From Nocardioides sp. BGMRC 2183 (GTDB lineage Bacteria; Actinomycetota; Actinomycetes; Propionibacteriales; Nocardioidaceae), in contig VSSA01000005.1 of assembly GCA_008123405.1 (NCBI GenBank), positions 62,001 through 126,000 of the forward strand: a stretch of DNA of 64,000 bases. Direction: 5' to 3'. The notes under the pieces were generated by a model. It was not told the DNA's origin. It did not search any database and saw nothing but the letters and a program-made list of their open reading frames with translations. A program made the translations under genes and the position numbers. Positions 1 through 7,981 of this stretch are shown here, one piece after another. Within the stretch, counting starts at the first letter, position 1. Each line of letters opens with the position of its first letter.

Positions 1-54
1 AAGGCTGCGGCCAACCTCGACCTGCCCAAGGACTTCTCCAAGTTCCTCAAGTGA
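1..54 (+). CDS. C-terminal end of upstream gene, possibly signal recognition particle protein Ffh
   Basis: The first 17 codons are open from the window edge and end in TGA at 52-54 (tail reads ...LPKDFSKFLK). The fragment is too short for a domain call. Ffh is suggested because ffh usually lies just upstream of rpsP-rimM-trmD in actinobacteria and many Ffh proteins end in a short LPK/F-rich tail. This is inference from synteny, not homology. Confidence 0.45.
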   Translation, partial: KAAANLDLPKDFSKFLK

Positions 55-82
55 GAGCTCCTCGAACCGCAGGGCTGGCGCA

Positions 83-448
83 GTGAGCGTGCTGGTTGTC
101 GACGGCGCCAACGTGGTCGGTGCTCGCGCCGACGGATGGTGGAAGGACCGCCCCGGCGCCGCCCGTCGACTGCACGAGGAACTGCTGGTCGCCGACATCG
201 ACTACGACGTGATCGTGTTGGTCCTCGAAGGGCAGGCCAAAGGTGGGGTCCGGGCCGGCCGCGATGCACACGTCCGCACCGTGCATGCGCCCAAGGACGG
301 CGACGCGACGATCGTGGCCGAGGCACGCAAGGCCGCCGAGAAGGGCGAACGGGTCGTCGTGGTCACCGCCGACCGGGCACTCGACGCGCGGGTGCACGGC
401 GTCGGCGCGACCGCTGTCGGCCCCACGTGGCTGCTCGACCGGCTCTGA
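83..448 (+). CDS. Small NYN/PIN-like nuclease-domain protein
   Basis: A 121-residue protein starting at GTG. It opens with a beta strand and a conserved acidic start, VLVVDGANVVGARADGWW, the 'DGxN' signature of NYN/YacP-type PIN-like nucleases. Further acidic positions lie in VTADRALD near residue 97. Proteins of this type are often annotated as NTP pyrophosphohydrolase in Nocardioides, but the visible fold is a metal-dependent ribonuclease-like Rossmann domain. It sits between the probable ffh end and the 48-bp repeat, only 22 nt before the repeat. The substrate is unknown; a role in RNA turnover is inference. Confidence 0.7.
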   Translation: MSVLVVDGANVVGARADGWWKDRPGAARRLHEELLVADIDYDVIVLVLEGQAKGGVRAGRDAHVRTVHAPKDGDATIVAEARKAAEKGERVVVVTADRALDARVHGVGATAVGPTWLLDRL

Positions 449-469
449 GGCTCCGCGCCCGCTCGCCGT

Positions 470-517
470 ACACCGTGTGGTCTCTCAGGCACCAGACGCC
501 TGAGGAACCACACGCTG
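470..517 (+). repeat. 48-bp palindromic direct repeat, copy 1
   Basis: Identical base for base to 1621-1668 and in the same orientation. Each copy is an imperfect hairpin: 16-nt arms starting GTGTGGTC and ending GACCACAC-like, with two mismatches and the loop ACCAGAC. This copy lies 10 nt beyond the stop of the minus-strand DUF559 gene and 22 nt after the NYN gene, so it could also act as a bidirectional terminator, although no T-tract follows. Confidence 0.9.
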
Positions 518-527
518 TTGCAGTTCG

Positions 528-1526
528 TCACCTGCAGCGCGGGCACGAATGCGCAGACCCCCGCCAGTCTCCTTGGGTCAACAGCTCGGTGATCCGCTCC
601 GCGGTGCGGCAGGGACGGTCGAATACCTGACCCCAGCCGATCCGGACGGTGGTGCCCAGCGTGAGCGCTGCGTCCAGGTCCCGATCCAGATCGAGATCGC
701 GTTGCTGGGCGCCGGAGTGGAACTCGCGGCCGTCCAACTCCACGATCAGCCCGAACCTCCTGTAGACCACGTCGTGCACCGCAGCACCCGGTCCGGCGCC
801 GCCGCTGAGGGTGCTGGTGACCTGACGCTCGCCACGGGGCAGGCCGTGGGCCCGCTCGACCCGGGTGAGGTAGCCGTGCTCCAGGACCGAGCAGGTGCCG
901 CCGGCGACATCGTCGACGACAGCGGCCATGAAGGCACGATGGGGGACCCGGGTGCGGTCCGCAAGTGCGAGACGGAGGCGGTCGGGCCGGGCGCGTCCCG
1001 ATCCGACGGCATCAGCGATGGCTGCGATCGCCGCCAAACGCGGGCCGGCGTCGGCCGCTAGGTCGAGCACCCACTCCTCGGCTCGTTGACGGGGCGGCAG
1101 AGCGCTCCAGTCGATCGTGTCCTCGAACCTCCGGCTGCGGAGCACGCGATGATTCTCGGTGGAGCTCACGGTGCGGCGCGCGTCGACGACGATCTCGATC
1201 CGAGCGTGGTCGTCGGGACTCTCGCGCAGCTGGCGAACGGCCGATCGTCGCGCCGAGTCACCGCGCAGGGCCGCGGGCCAGCACGCGAGCACCGCCACCC
1301 ACGATCGCTGGTCCCAGGTGAGCGGGCCGGTGTGGTTGACGTACACCCCGGGGTGGATGCGGACGAGCTCCTTGGCGCGTACCAGACGCCGAATGTCGTT
1401 GTCGTCGAAGCCGATCCCGATCAGCTGCGTGCGTGAGACCACGCCGCTCTGACGCGCGCACAGAGTGGCCAGGCGCAGCAAGCGCGCCTCAGCATCGGCG
1501 TGGCCTCGTCTGCTCAGGCTGTTCAC
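528..1526 (-). CDS. AbiEi-type winged helix + DUF559 (PD-(D/E)XK-like) protein
   Basis: About 332 residues from the GTG at 1526; the start is uncertain because the frame stays open upstream. The N-terminus (residues ~10-60, with GVVSRTQLIGIGF and RIHPGVYV) matches the winged-helix domain of AbiEi-family type IV antitoxins. The C-terminus (about 240-320, with VYRRFGLIVELDGREFH) matches DUF559, a Vsr/PD-(D/E)XK endonuclease-like fold with E-x-D as candidate metal ligands. Such fusions are common orphan genes in Nocardioidaceae. No toxin gene is adjacent. A perfect 16-bp palindrome lies just upstream of the start, and identical 48-bp hairpin repeats flank the gene. Autoregulation and mobility are inferences. 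Confidence 0.75.
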   Translation of the reverse strand: MNSLSRRGHADAEARLLRLATLCARQSGVVSRTQLIGIGFDDNDIRRLVRAKELVRIHPGVYVNHTGPLTWDQRSWVAVLACWPAALRGDSARRSAVRQLRESPDDHARIEIVVDARRTVSSTENHRVLRSRRFEDTIDWSALPPRQRAEEWVLDLAADAGPRLAAIAAIADAVGSGRARPDRLRLALADRTRVPHRAFMAAVVDDVAGGTCSVLEHGYLTRVERAHGLPRGERQVTSTLSGGAGPGAAVHDVVYRRFGLIVELDGREFHSGAQQRDLDLDRDLDAALTLGTTVRIGWGQVFDRPCRTAERITELLTQGDWRGSAHSCPRCR

Positions 1527-1544
1527 CCACGAAGGCTGCAACCG

Positions 1545-1560
1545 GCCGACCGCGGTCGGC
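1545..1560. promoter_or_regulatory. Perfect 16-bp palindrome upstream of the DUF559 gene
   Basis: GCCGACCGCGGTCGGC is fully self-complementary and ends 18 nt upstream of the GTG start on the minus strand. The position fits an operator for the gene's own winged-helix domain. Function is inferred from position only. Confidence 0.45.
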
Positions 1561-1620
1561 AACGACCTGCTGCGACACCTGTGGATGACCCGTCGCCGAC
1601 AACAGCGGGGTCGGCACCCA

Positions 1621-1668
1621 ACACCGTGTGGTCTCTCAGGCACCAGACGCCTGAGGAACCACACGCTG
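1621..1668 (+). repeat. 48-bp palindromic direct repeat, copy 2
   Basis: Second identical copy of the repeat at 470-517, 1151 bp away. It ends one base before the putative -10 box (1670-1675) of the amidohydrolase gene, so the hairpin covers that promoter's -35 region and could influence it. Confidence 0.9.
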
Positions 1669-1669
1669 A

Positions 1670-1675
1670 TAGCGT
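1670..1675 (+). promoter_or_regulatory. -10 box of amidohydrolase (leaderless type)
   Basis: TAGCGT followed by 7 nt and then the ATG at 1683. This matches the TANNNT-N6/7-start pattern seen at many genes here. The -35 region would fall inside the second 48-bp repeat. Confidence 0.5.
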
Positions 1676-1682
1676 CGCCGGC

Positions 1683-2762
1683 ATGCCGACTCCGCCGTTG
1701 CGCTTCCACGGTCCGGTCCTCCCCGACGGCGAGACCCGGGAGTTGTGGGTGGTGGACGGGACGGTCACCTACGAGCGGCCTACGGGCGCGGAGAGCGCCG
1801 CCGAGGGGTGGATCGTCCCCGGCCTCGTCGACGCCCACAACCACCTCGGCCTCGAGGACGGAGGGGCGGTCGACGACCAGCGGATCGAGGAGCAGGCGCT
1901 CGCCGACCGCGCCAACGGTGTGCTGCTCACCCGCGACTGCGGCTCTCCGGCCGACACCCGGTGGGTCCAGGAACGCGACGACCTGCCCCGGCTGATCCGT
2001 TGCGGACGGCATGTGGCGCGCACCAAGCGCTATATCCGCAACTATGCCCAGGAGGTCGAGCCCGACGAGCTCGCCGCCGCGGTGGCGACCCAGGCCGACG
2101 CCGGCGACGGCTGGGTGAAGCTGGTCGGGGACTGGATCTCGCGGGAGGAGGGAGACCTGGCGCCATCGTTCCCGGCAGGGGCGGTCGCCGCAGCGATCGC
2201 CATTGCCCACGAGCACGGCGCCAAGGTGACCGCACACTGCTTCGGCACCGCCTCGATCGGACCGCTGCTCGCGGCCGGGATCGACTGCATCGAGCACGGC
2301 ACAGGCCTGGCCCACGAACACCTCGAGGAGATGGCGGAGCGCGGTGTGGCGCTGGTGCCGACCGTGCTGCAGACCGACAAGTTCCCCGAGTTCGCCGCCG
2401 CCGGCCGGGACAAGTTCCCCGGCTACGCGTCGACCATGGAGACCCTGCACGCCCGCCGACGCGAGGTGCTCCTGGAGGCGCACGAGGCGGGCATCGCGCT
2501 CTACGTCGGCAGCGACGGCGGCGGCTCATCGCGCCATGGCGTGCTGCACGAGGAGATCCAGGCGATGGCGGAGCTGGGCCTGCCGTCGTACGACGTGCTG
2601 GCGGCGGCCTCGTGGCGGGGGCGGGAGTGGCTGGGGTGGAACGCCGGGCTCGACGAGGGGGACCCGGCTGACTTCGTCGTCTACGACCGCAACCCGGTCG
2701 AGGACCTCTCGGTGCTCGCCACGCCGAGCCGAGTGGTGCTGCGCGGCGCGGTGGTGGCCTGA
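1683..2762 (+). CDS. Amidohydrolase family protein
   Basis: A 359-residue metal-dependent hydrolase of the imidazolonepropionase/prolidase-like amidohydrolase class. The N-terminal composite domain is followed by [10 protein letters not shown] (HxH metal pair, near residue 46). A His-rich segment, [13 protein letters not shown], and IEHGTG supply further metal ligands, and YVGSDGGG gives the late Asp. The ATG at 1683 is chosen over an in-frame upstream ATG because translation upstream would run through the 48-bp repeat and a -10 box sits 7 nt away. Substrate unknown. It lies just before rpsP, a spacing often seen in Nocardioidaceae. Confidence 0.8.
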   Translation: MPTPPLRFHGPVLPDGETRELWVVDGTVTYERPTGAESAAEGWIVPGLVDAHNHLGLEDGGAVDDQRIEEQALADRANGVLLTRDCGSPADTRWVQERDDLPRLIRCGRHVARTKRYIRNYAQEVEPDELAAAVATQADAGDGWVKLVGDWISREEGDLAPSFPAGAVAAAIAIAHEHGAKVTAHCFGTASIGPLLAAGIDCIEHGTGLAHEHLEEMAERGVALVPTVLQTDKFPEFAAAGRDKFPGYASTMETLHARRREVLLEAHEAGIALYVGSDGGGSSRHGVLHEEIQAMAELGLPSYDVLAAASWRGREWLGWNAGLDEGDPADFVVYDRNPVEDLSVLATPSRVVLRGAVVA

Positions 2763-2955
2763 CCACCGCTGTGGCGGCAGGCTGCCTGCCGATTGGTGCG
2801 GTCGGCGGCGGCTCTGGCAGAATCGGTCGCTGAGTTCTGTGTCGTCGGACCCTCTCAACCGTACGGCGCAGCGCCCATGGATCCGGAACGCCGGTGTTTC
2901 CCCACCTGGTCGGGACGGATCGCCCACCACGAATTCCCAAGGAGACACCACAGAC

Positions 2956-3474
2956 GTGGCCGTCAAGATCCGTTTGAAGCGCCTCGGCAAGGTCCGGGTG
3001 CCGCAGTACCGCATCGTCGTCGTCGACTCCCGCAAGAAGCGCGACGGCAAGGTGATCGAGGAGATCGGCAAGTACCACCCCAAGGAGGACCCGTCGTACA
3101 TCGACGTCGTCTCCGACCGGGCGCAGTACTGGCTGGGCGTCGGCGCGCAGCCGTCCGAGGCCGTGGCCCGGATCCTCGAGATCACCGGTGACTGGCAGAA
3201 GTTCAAGGGCATCGACGGCGCTGAGGGCACCCTCAAGGTGAAGGAGCCCAAGCGCGACAAGCTCGAGATCTTCAACGAGGCTCTCAAGGAGGCCGCCAAC
3301 GAGCCCAAGGGCGCTGCGGTGACCGCCAAGAAGAGCGAGAAGGCCGCCAAGTCGGACGAGGCGAAGGCGGAGACCCCCGCCGAGGCCCCGGCCGCCGAGG
3401 AGAAGTCCGAGGAGCCCGCCGCCGAGCCGACCGCCGACTCGAAGGCCGATTCCGCCGAGACCAGCGAGGCCTGA
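2956..3474 (+). CDS. rpsP: 30S ribosomal protein bS16
   Basis: Starts at GTG after AAGGAGAC. Residues 1-80 are canonical S16 ([18 protein letters not shown], then [11 protein letters not shown]), binding 16S rRNA in the 30S body. The family is usually 80-90 residues; this one has 172 because of a long Lys/Ala/Glu-rich low-complexity tail from about residue 100, a feature of some actinobacterial S16 proteins. First gene of the rpsP-khpA-rimM-trmD series, with khpA starting 4 nt after the stop. Confidence 0.96.
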   Translation: MAVKIRLKRLGKVRVPQYRIVVVDSRKKRDGKVIEEIGKYHPKEDPSYIDVVSDRAQYWLGVGAQPSEAVARILEITGDWQKFKGIDGAEGTLKVKEPKRDKLEIFNEALKEAANEPKGAAVTAKKSEKAAKSDEAKAETPAEAPAAEEKSEEPAAEPTADSKADSAETSEA

Positions 3475-3478
3475 GCCG

Positions 3479-3718
3479 ATGCTCGCCGACGCGTTGGACC
3501 ACCTCGTCCGCGGGATCGTCGATCACCCGGACGACGTGGTCGTGCGCGACAAGCAGCTGCGGCGCGGCTCCCTGCTCGAGGTCCGGGTGCACCCCGACGA
3601 CCTCGGCAAGGTGATCGGTCGTGGTGGTCGCACCGCGACCGCGTTCCGCACGGTGATCTCCGCGCTCTCCGGCAATCGCGGTGCTCGGATCGACTTCGTC
3701 GACACCGACCGTCGCTGA
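3479..3718 (+). CDS. khpA: KH-domain RNA-binding protein KhpA
   Basis: 79 residues, almost entirely one type-II KH domain. The GxxG loop is visible in GKVIGRGGRTATAF around residues 41-52. KhpA (YlqC family) binds RNA, often as a heterodimer with KhpB/EloR, and affects cell size and division in firmicutes. Its position between rpsP and rimM is conserved. It starts 4 nt after rpsP, so it is translated in the same operon, and a strong hairpin terminator follows. Confidence 0.93.
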   Translation: MLADALDHLVRGIVDHPDDVVVRDKQLRRGSLLEVRVHPDDLGKVIGRGGRTATAFRTVISALSGNRGARIDFVDTDRR

Positions 3719-3744
3719 CCGGCTCCGAGCTCCAGCTCGAACCG

Positions 3745-3780
3745 ACGGGCGTCTCCCTCACAGGGAGGCGCCCGTTTGGT
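3745..3780 (+). terminator. Intrinsic terminator after rpsP-khpA
   Basis: 14-bp arms (ACGGGCGTCTCCCT and its complement with one G-T wobble), a 3-nt loop CAC, then TTGGTGTC. It separates khpA from rimM, which has its own -10 box. Confidence 0.75.
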
Positions 3781-3801
3781 GTCTCCCGGTGGCGGGGGCC
3801 G

Positions 3802-3807
3802 TAATCT
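3802..3807 (+). promoter_or_regulatory. -10 box of rimM (leaderless type)
   Basis: TAATCT, then 6 nt, then the GTG start at 3814. Together with the upstream terminator this suggests rimM-trmD is a separate transcript. Confidence 0.55.
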
Positions 3808-3813
3808 TCGGGC

Positions 3814-4368
3814 GTGGACAGCATCGAGGTGGTCGTCGGTCGGATCGGCAAGCCCCACGGCATCCGGGGTGAGGTCACCATCGACGTGCGCTCCGACGAG
3901 CCCGATCGGCGGTTCGTCACCGGGGCGCGACTGCGCACCCAGGCCCCGCGGGGGAGCGCCTACACGGCCACGGAGCTCACCGTCGAGCGCACCCGCTGGC
4001 ACCAGTCGGTGCTGCTGGTGAAGTTCGCCGAGCTGGCCGACCGCACGGCCGCAGAGACCGCGCGCGGCGTGGTGCTGCATGCCACGATCGGTGCCGAGGA
4101 GACCCCCGAGGACCCCGACGAGTTCTACGACCACCAGCTGATCGGACTGGCCGCCGAGGACACCGAGGGCACGCCGCTGGGCGAAGTGACCGGCTTGGTG
4201 CACGGGGCCCAGGACCTGCTGCGGCTGCGCACGACCGAGGGCCGGGAGGCGCTGGTGCCGTTCGTCGCAGCCCTGGTGCCGGTGGTCGACGTCTCCGGGG
4301 GGCGGGTCGTGATCGCCGACCGCCCGGGCCTGGTGCGGCCGGCACCGGAGGAGGCCGAGCAGCGGTGA
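3814..4368 (+). CDS. rimM: Ribosome maturation factor RimM
   Basis: 184 residues. The N-terminal RimM beta-barrel shows [16 protein letters not shown] at residues 5-20 and the C-terminal PRC-barrel shows YDHQLIGL and DLLRLRT. RimM binds S19 and assists maturation of the 30S head. The GTG start is supported by the -10 box 6 nt upstream. The stop TGA overlaps the trmD GTG (GTGA), so the two are translationally coupled. Confidence 0.95.
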   Translation: MDSIEVVVGRIGKPHGIRGEVTIDVRSDEPDRRFVTGARLRTQAPRGSAYTATELTVERTRWHQSVLLVKFAELADRTAAETARGVVLHATIGAEETPEDPDEFYDHQLIGLAAEDTEGTPLGEVTGLVHGAQDLLRLRTTEGREALVPFVAALVPVVDVSGGRVVIADRPGLVRPAPEEAEQR

Positions 4369-5519
4369 GGCTCGACTACCTGACGATCTTCCCGGACTAC
4401 CTGGCACCGCTGCGGCTCTCGCTACCCGGCAAGGCGATCGACTCCGGGCTGCTCGACATCCGGGTGCACGACCTGCGCGACTGGACGCACGACCGACACC
4501 GGACCGTCGACGACACGCCGTACGGCGGCGGAGCCGGCATGGTGATGAAGCCGGAGCCGTTCGGGGAGGCGTTCGACGCGCTCGAGGTCCAGCCCGGTGA
4601 CACGATCGTCTTCACCACGCCGTCGGGCGAGCGGTTCGACCAGCGGGTCGCCGAGGAGCTCGCGAGCAGCAAGCGCCTGGTCTTCGCCTGCGGCCGCTAC
4701 GAGGGCATCGACCAGCGCGTCCTGGACCACGCTCGCGAGATCGCTGAGGTGCGCGAGCTCAGCCTGGGGGACTACGTGCTGAACGGGGGCGAGGTCGCCG
4801 CGCTCGCGATCACCGAGGCAGTGGTCCGACTGCTGCCCGGTTTCATGGGCAACGCTGCGTCTTTGGTCGAGGAGTCCCATGCCGAGCACGGGCTGCTGGA
4901 GTATCCGGTCTACACCAAGCCGCGCACGTGGCAGGAGCGTGCGGTGCCCGAGGTGCTGCTCAGCGGCGATCACGCGCGGATAGCTGCGTGGCGGGCGACG
5001 GAGTCGCGGCGTCGTACGGCGCAGCGGCGGCCGGACCTGCTGCACCCCTCGGTGCTCGACGACGGCACCCCGATCCAGCGGGCGACCCCGGCCGATGCCG
5101 GTGAGCTGCTCACCCTGCAGCGCGCGTGTTGGGTGGCCGAGCAGCTGGCCAACCCGGATGTCCGGGTGCCGGCGCTGCACGAGTCGTTGGCCGACGTACG
5201 GTCCTGGCTGGGGGAGTGGGAGACCTATCTGGTCCGTCGCGCGGACAGACTCGTGGGCATGGTCCGGGCCCGCCTCGACGGGGATGCCTGGGACATCGGG
5301 CGGCTGGCGGTCGCCCCCGACCTGCAGGGGGAGGGTCTGGGACGCCGGCTGCTGGCCCACATCGAGGCGGTCGCGCCTGCGGCGGCGACGTCGTACGTGC
5401 TGTTCACCGGCGCGGGCAGCGAGCGCAACCAACGGATGTACCGCAAGGCCGGTTATCGCCTGCGACGTGACCTGCCCGGACCCGAAGGCGCGATCGTGCT
5501 GAGCAAGCGGCGTCGCTGA
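4365..5519 (+). CDS. trmD: tRNA (guanine37-N1)-methyltransferase TrmD fused to a GNAT acetyltransferase domain
   Basis: 384 residues against about 230-250 for normal TrmD. Residues 1-232 are TrmD, a SPOUT trefoil-knot enzyme methylating G37 of tRNAs from SAM ([54 protein letters not shown]). Residues ~240-384 form a GNAT fold with the acetyl-CoA loop [19 protein letters not shown] (QxxGxG) and a C-terminal [12 protein letters not shown] helix. The reading frame crosses the junction with no stop or internal start of note, so this is a genuine fusion. The acetyl acceptor is unknown. Confidence 0.93.
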   Translation: MRLDYLTIFPDYLAPLRLSLPGKAIDSGLLDIRVHDLRDWTHDRHRTVDDTPYGGGAGMVMKPEPFGEAFDALEVQPGDTIVFTTPSGERFDQRVAEELASSKRLVFACGRYEGIDQRVLDHAREIAEVRELSLGDYVLNGGEVAALAITEAVVRLLPGFMGNAASLVEESHAEHGLLEYPVYTKPRTWQERAVPEVLLSGDHARIAAWRATESRRRTAQRRPDLLHPSVLDDGTPIQRATPADAGELLTLQRACWVAEQLANPDVRVPALHESLADVRSWLGEWETYLVRRADRLVGMVRARLDGDAWDIGRLAVAPDLQGEGLGRRLLAHIEAVAPAAATSYVLFTGAGSERNQRMYRKAGYRLRRDLPGPEGAIVLSKRRR

Positions 5520-5523
5520 GCAG

Positions 5524-5562
5524 GCGGCGTCGCCGAGCGGGAGGGCTCGGCGACGCCGCTTG
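5524..5562. terminator. Bidirectional terminator between trmD and GH78 gene
   Basis: Perfect 15-bp arms (GCGGCGTCGCCGAGC) around the loop GGGAGG, between two convergent genes. The GGCGGCGTCG segment also repeats a stretch in the last codons of trmD, so two alternative hairpins are possible. Confidence 0.7.
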
Positions 5563-5573
5563 CTCGAGGAGGC

Positions 5574-7643
5574 TCAGCGCACCACGACGGTGTGCGACCC
5601 ACCCTTGACCCGGGTGATCACCAGACGCTCGCCACTCCAGCGCACCGGGTGCCCGGCCCGCTTGACCCGCTTTCCGTTGCGCCACACGACCCGTCCGTTG
5701 AGCTTCACCGTCACCCGCTTGCGCGAGACGGGCAGCCCGATGTAGCCCTGGGTGCGGCGCGGCGCGGAGAAGGTCAGGCGGAATCCGTTGGCACCGTCGG
5801 TCCAGCGGGCGTCGATCGGGCCGCGCCGGGTGACCAGGCGTCCTTGCACGCTGCGCAGGCCAGCGGTGTGCGGGTCGACCTCCCAGCGGGTGCCGCCGTC
5901 GCGCTGCTGGATGCCGAGCACCTGCTCGGTCAGGGCGCGGGTCGGTCCGGTGGACCAGCCGTGCGCGTAGGACTGATACGAGCTGACGATCTCGCCGGAC
6001 TCCCGTAGCGACTCCCACATGGTGCTCTGCGGACCCTGGGCGCTGCGGAGCATCCAGCCCCACTGGCGACGCATCAGGTCGACGGCCGCCTCCTGCGCCT
6101 TCGGGTCTCCGGCGGCCAACTGCGCTTGCAGCTCGAACGAGCCGAAGAGCAGCTGCAGGTCGTCGTCACGCTCCGGAGTGCGGGCGCCGCGCTGGACCCA
6201 GTTGTGCTCGCGCAGCGCCGCCATCGCCCGGTCGGCGCGCTTCTCGTCCAGGAGGCCCCACCACACCGCGAGGGAGTTCGCCCCCTGCGGGTGCACGTCC
6301 GTGCGGTCGGGGTACCACTGCAGTGCGCCGACCTTGTTGTCCCAGAGGTGGGTGTCGATCGCCCGCGCCACACGTCGTGCCTCCTTCCGCATCTGCGTGG
6401 CCTCGCTGCGCTTGCCGAGGTCGATGGCCAGGTCGGCGCCGGTGGTCAGCAGACGCCAGTAGAGGACGTTCGCCATCGCCTCCTCGCCGTCGGGGATCCG
6501 CGACTCGTGGGTGGTGTCGTTCGTCTCGTCGATGAAGAGGAGGTCGCGATCACCGGCCTTCGCGCGGATGTAGTCGAGTCCGGCGGCGTAGTTGGGCCAC
6601 ACCTTCCGCAGCCACGCCCGATCCGCGGTGTTCTCGTAGTTCTCGGCCGTCGCGAGCAACGTCCACATGTGGTAGGTGTCCGACCGGTAGAAGCTCAGCT
6701 CCGGCGCCGCGTAGGGCAGCTCGCCGGTCTCCTTCTGGTGCTTGTAGGCGGTCATGATCGAGTTGCGCACCGAGACCGTGTCGCCGGTCGAGACGAAGGC
6801 GGTGCCCTGGGAGATGCCCAGATCCCCGGGCCAGACCGTGCGGTCCCGCTTCGCGCCGTCCACCAGGATCGAGGCGCCGACCCCGCTCGTCGCGCTGTTG
6901 TCCCACAGCGCGTCCGGCGCCGGCCAGCTCCGCCCGGAGGTGGGCTCGATCGTGGTCAGCTGAGTGGTGTAGGCGCCGGAGTACCAGAGCCGGTTGAGCA
7001 GGTTGGAGGAGGAGTAGAAGTAGTTCGGGTAGTCGCTGGGGTCCTTCATCAGCGGTGAGGCGGTGAAGTCGAGGACCACGTCGTCGACCTCGATCGAGGA
7101 GTCGCCGTCGACGAAGAGCGTGACGTAACGGAAGGCGCCCCGGAGCAGCTCGGGCGGCGCGGTCCAGGTGCCGCCAGAGGTGGCGTCGACCCAGATCGTG
7201 CCGTCGCGGCCGCGGGGCCCGCCGGTCGACGCCTCGGACTCCTTGCCCACGTACTTGGCCGTCTCGGAGAAGGCGACGCCGACTCGCGGGGCCTCCCCGG
7301 AGACGTCGCCGAAGGTGAGGTTGAGGATGCCGCCGACGTTGAGGCCGAAGTCCAGCGTCACCTGGCCGTCCTCCTCGAGGACCATCACCCCGTCGCCGTA
7401 CGCGCCTTGCGGGTCGTCGACCGACCCGGAGGAGGCGTGCACGCCCTCGGGCCGAACGGTGCGCGAGGACGGCGCCAGGATGTAGTCCTCCCACGGCGCC
7501 GGCGTACGGGGTCCAGCCGTGCTGACCGTCAGCGGGTCGGCGTGGGCTGCCGGCTCCGTGCCGAGGTCGACGGCGAGGGCCGGCAGGGCGAGGGCGGTGA
7601 GCGATCCGGCGAGCGCGAGGCGGCGGAAGTTCTGGCGACGCAT
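5574..7643 (-). CDS. Secreted alpha-L-rhamnosidase-like (GH78) glycosidase
   Basis: 689 residues beginning with an export signal (MRRQNFRRLALAG, hydrophobic run to about residue 25, HAD-like cleavage near 36). A beta-sandwich region (~80-210) precedes an (alpha/alpha)6 six-hairpin domain. The GH78 signature is clear: DGAKRDRTVWPGDLG around residues 265-280, with acidic general-acid candidates and later FIDETND. The C-terminus is a beta domain (KRVTVKLNGRVVW). It likely releases terminal rhamnose from plant or exopolysaccharide glycans outside the cell. A LacI-type operator sits 35 nt upstream, suggesting sugar-inducible control; no regulator or transporter is adjacent. Confidence 0.8.
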   Translation of the reverse strand: MRRQNFRRLALAGSLTALALPALAVDLGTEPAAHADPLTVSTAGPRTPAPWEDYILAPSSRTVRPEGVHASSGSVDDPQGAYGDGVMVLEEDGQVTLDFGLNVGGILNLTFGDVSGEAPRVGVAFSETAKYVGKESEASTGGPRGRDGTIWVDATSGGTWTAPPELLRGAFRYVTLFVDGDSSIEVDDVVLDFTASPLMKDPSDYPNYFYSSSNLLNRLWYSGAYTTQLTTIEPTSGRSWPAPDALWDNSATSGVGASILVDGAKRDRTVWPGDLGISQGTAFVSTGDTVSVRNSIMTAYKHQKETGELPYAAPELSFYRSDTYHMWTLLATAENYENTADRAWLRKVWPNYAAGLDYIRAKAGDRDLLFIDETNDTTHESRIPDGEEAMANVLYWRLLTTGADLAIDLGKRSEATQMRKEARRVARAIDTHLWDNKVGALQWYPDRTDVHPQGANSLAVWWGLLDEKRADRAMAALREHNWVQRGARTPERDDDLQLLFGSFELQAQLAAGDPKAQEAAVDLMRRQWGWMLRSAQGPQSTMWESLRESGEIVSSYQSYAHGWSTGPTRALTEQVLGIQQRDGGTRWEVDPHTAGLRSVQGRLVTRRGPIDARWTDGANGFRLTFSAPRRTQGYIGLPVSRKRVTVKLNGRVVWRNGKRVKRAGHPVRWSGERLVITRVKGGSHTVVVR

Positions 7644-7678
7644 GTGTCCTCCGAGACGGGTGGATGGGGTCCGGGGCG

Positions 7679-7694
7679 GTTGAAGCGTTTCAAC
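7679..7694. promoter_or_regulatory. LacI-family operator upstream of GH78 gene
   Basis: GTTGAAGCGTTTCAAC: perfect 6-bp arms around GCGT, close to the CcpA/LacI consensus TGAAANCGNTTTCA. It ends 35 nt upstream of the glycosidase ATG, as expected for a repressor site at the promoter. The cognate LacI regulator is not in this window. Confidence 0.7.
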
Positions 7695-7861
7695 CGCGCT
7701 GGACGTTAACAGTGGTCGGCGTCACAGAGAAGCGAATGGCCGGATGTGGCCATCCGCGCGGCGCTCGTACGACGCCCGCGGGCGCAGTTGGTGACCCGGC
7801 GGCTGCTGTGTGGCGTCGTCTCCCTGCGCGCTTACGTCGATGTCACGCAAGCGCGTGACCT

Positions 7862-7877
7862 GTAACGCCTCCGAAAC
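7862..7877 (+). promoter_or_regulatory. GlnR-like box upstream of amt
   Basis: GTAAC-N6-GAAAC matches the actinobacterial GlnR half-site pair (gTnAc-n6-GaAAc). It lies 104 nt before the ammonium transporter start, and a weaker GTCAC at 7842-7846 lies just upstream. GlnR activates amtB-glnK-type genes under nitrogen limitation. The motif is visible; regulation is inferred. Apart from this box and the LacI-type operator, no gene is seen in 7644-7981. Confidence 0.55.
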
Positions 7878-7981
7878 ATCGGCACGGATCGGGCGAAACG
7901 AGCGCTGGTCAGGATCTGCACAGATGCGCGGCAGCGATGAGGCGGCCGCCTCCTACTCCCGAGATTCCAGTGAGGACCTGC

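Noticed and set aside
1500-1682. Upstream in-frame extension of the amidohydrolase
   Set aside because: It would translate the 48-bp repeat and the -10 box; the homologous region starts at 1683.
5606-7500. Long open frames opposite the GH78 gene
   Set aside because: They are shadow frames from high-GC third-codon bias with no recognisable protein features.
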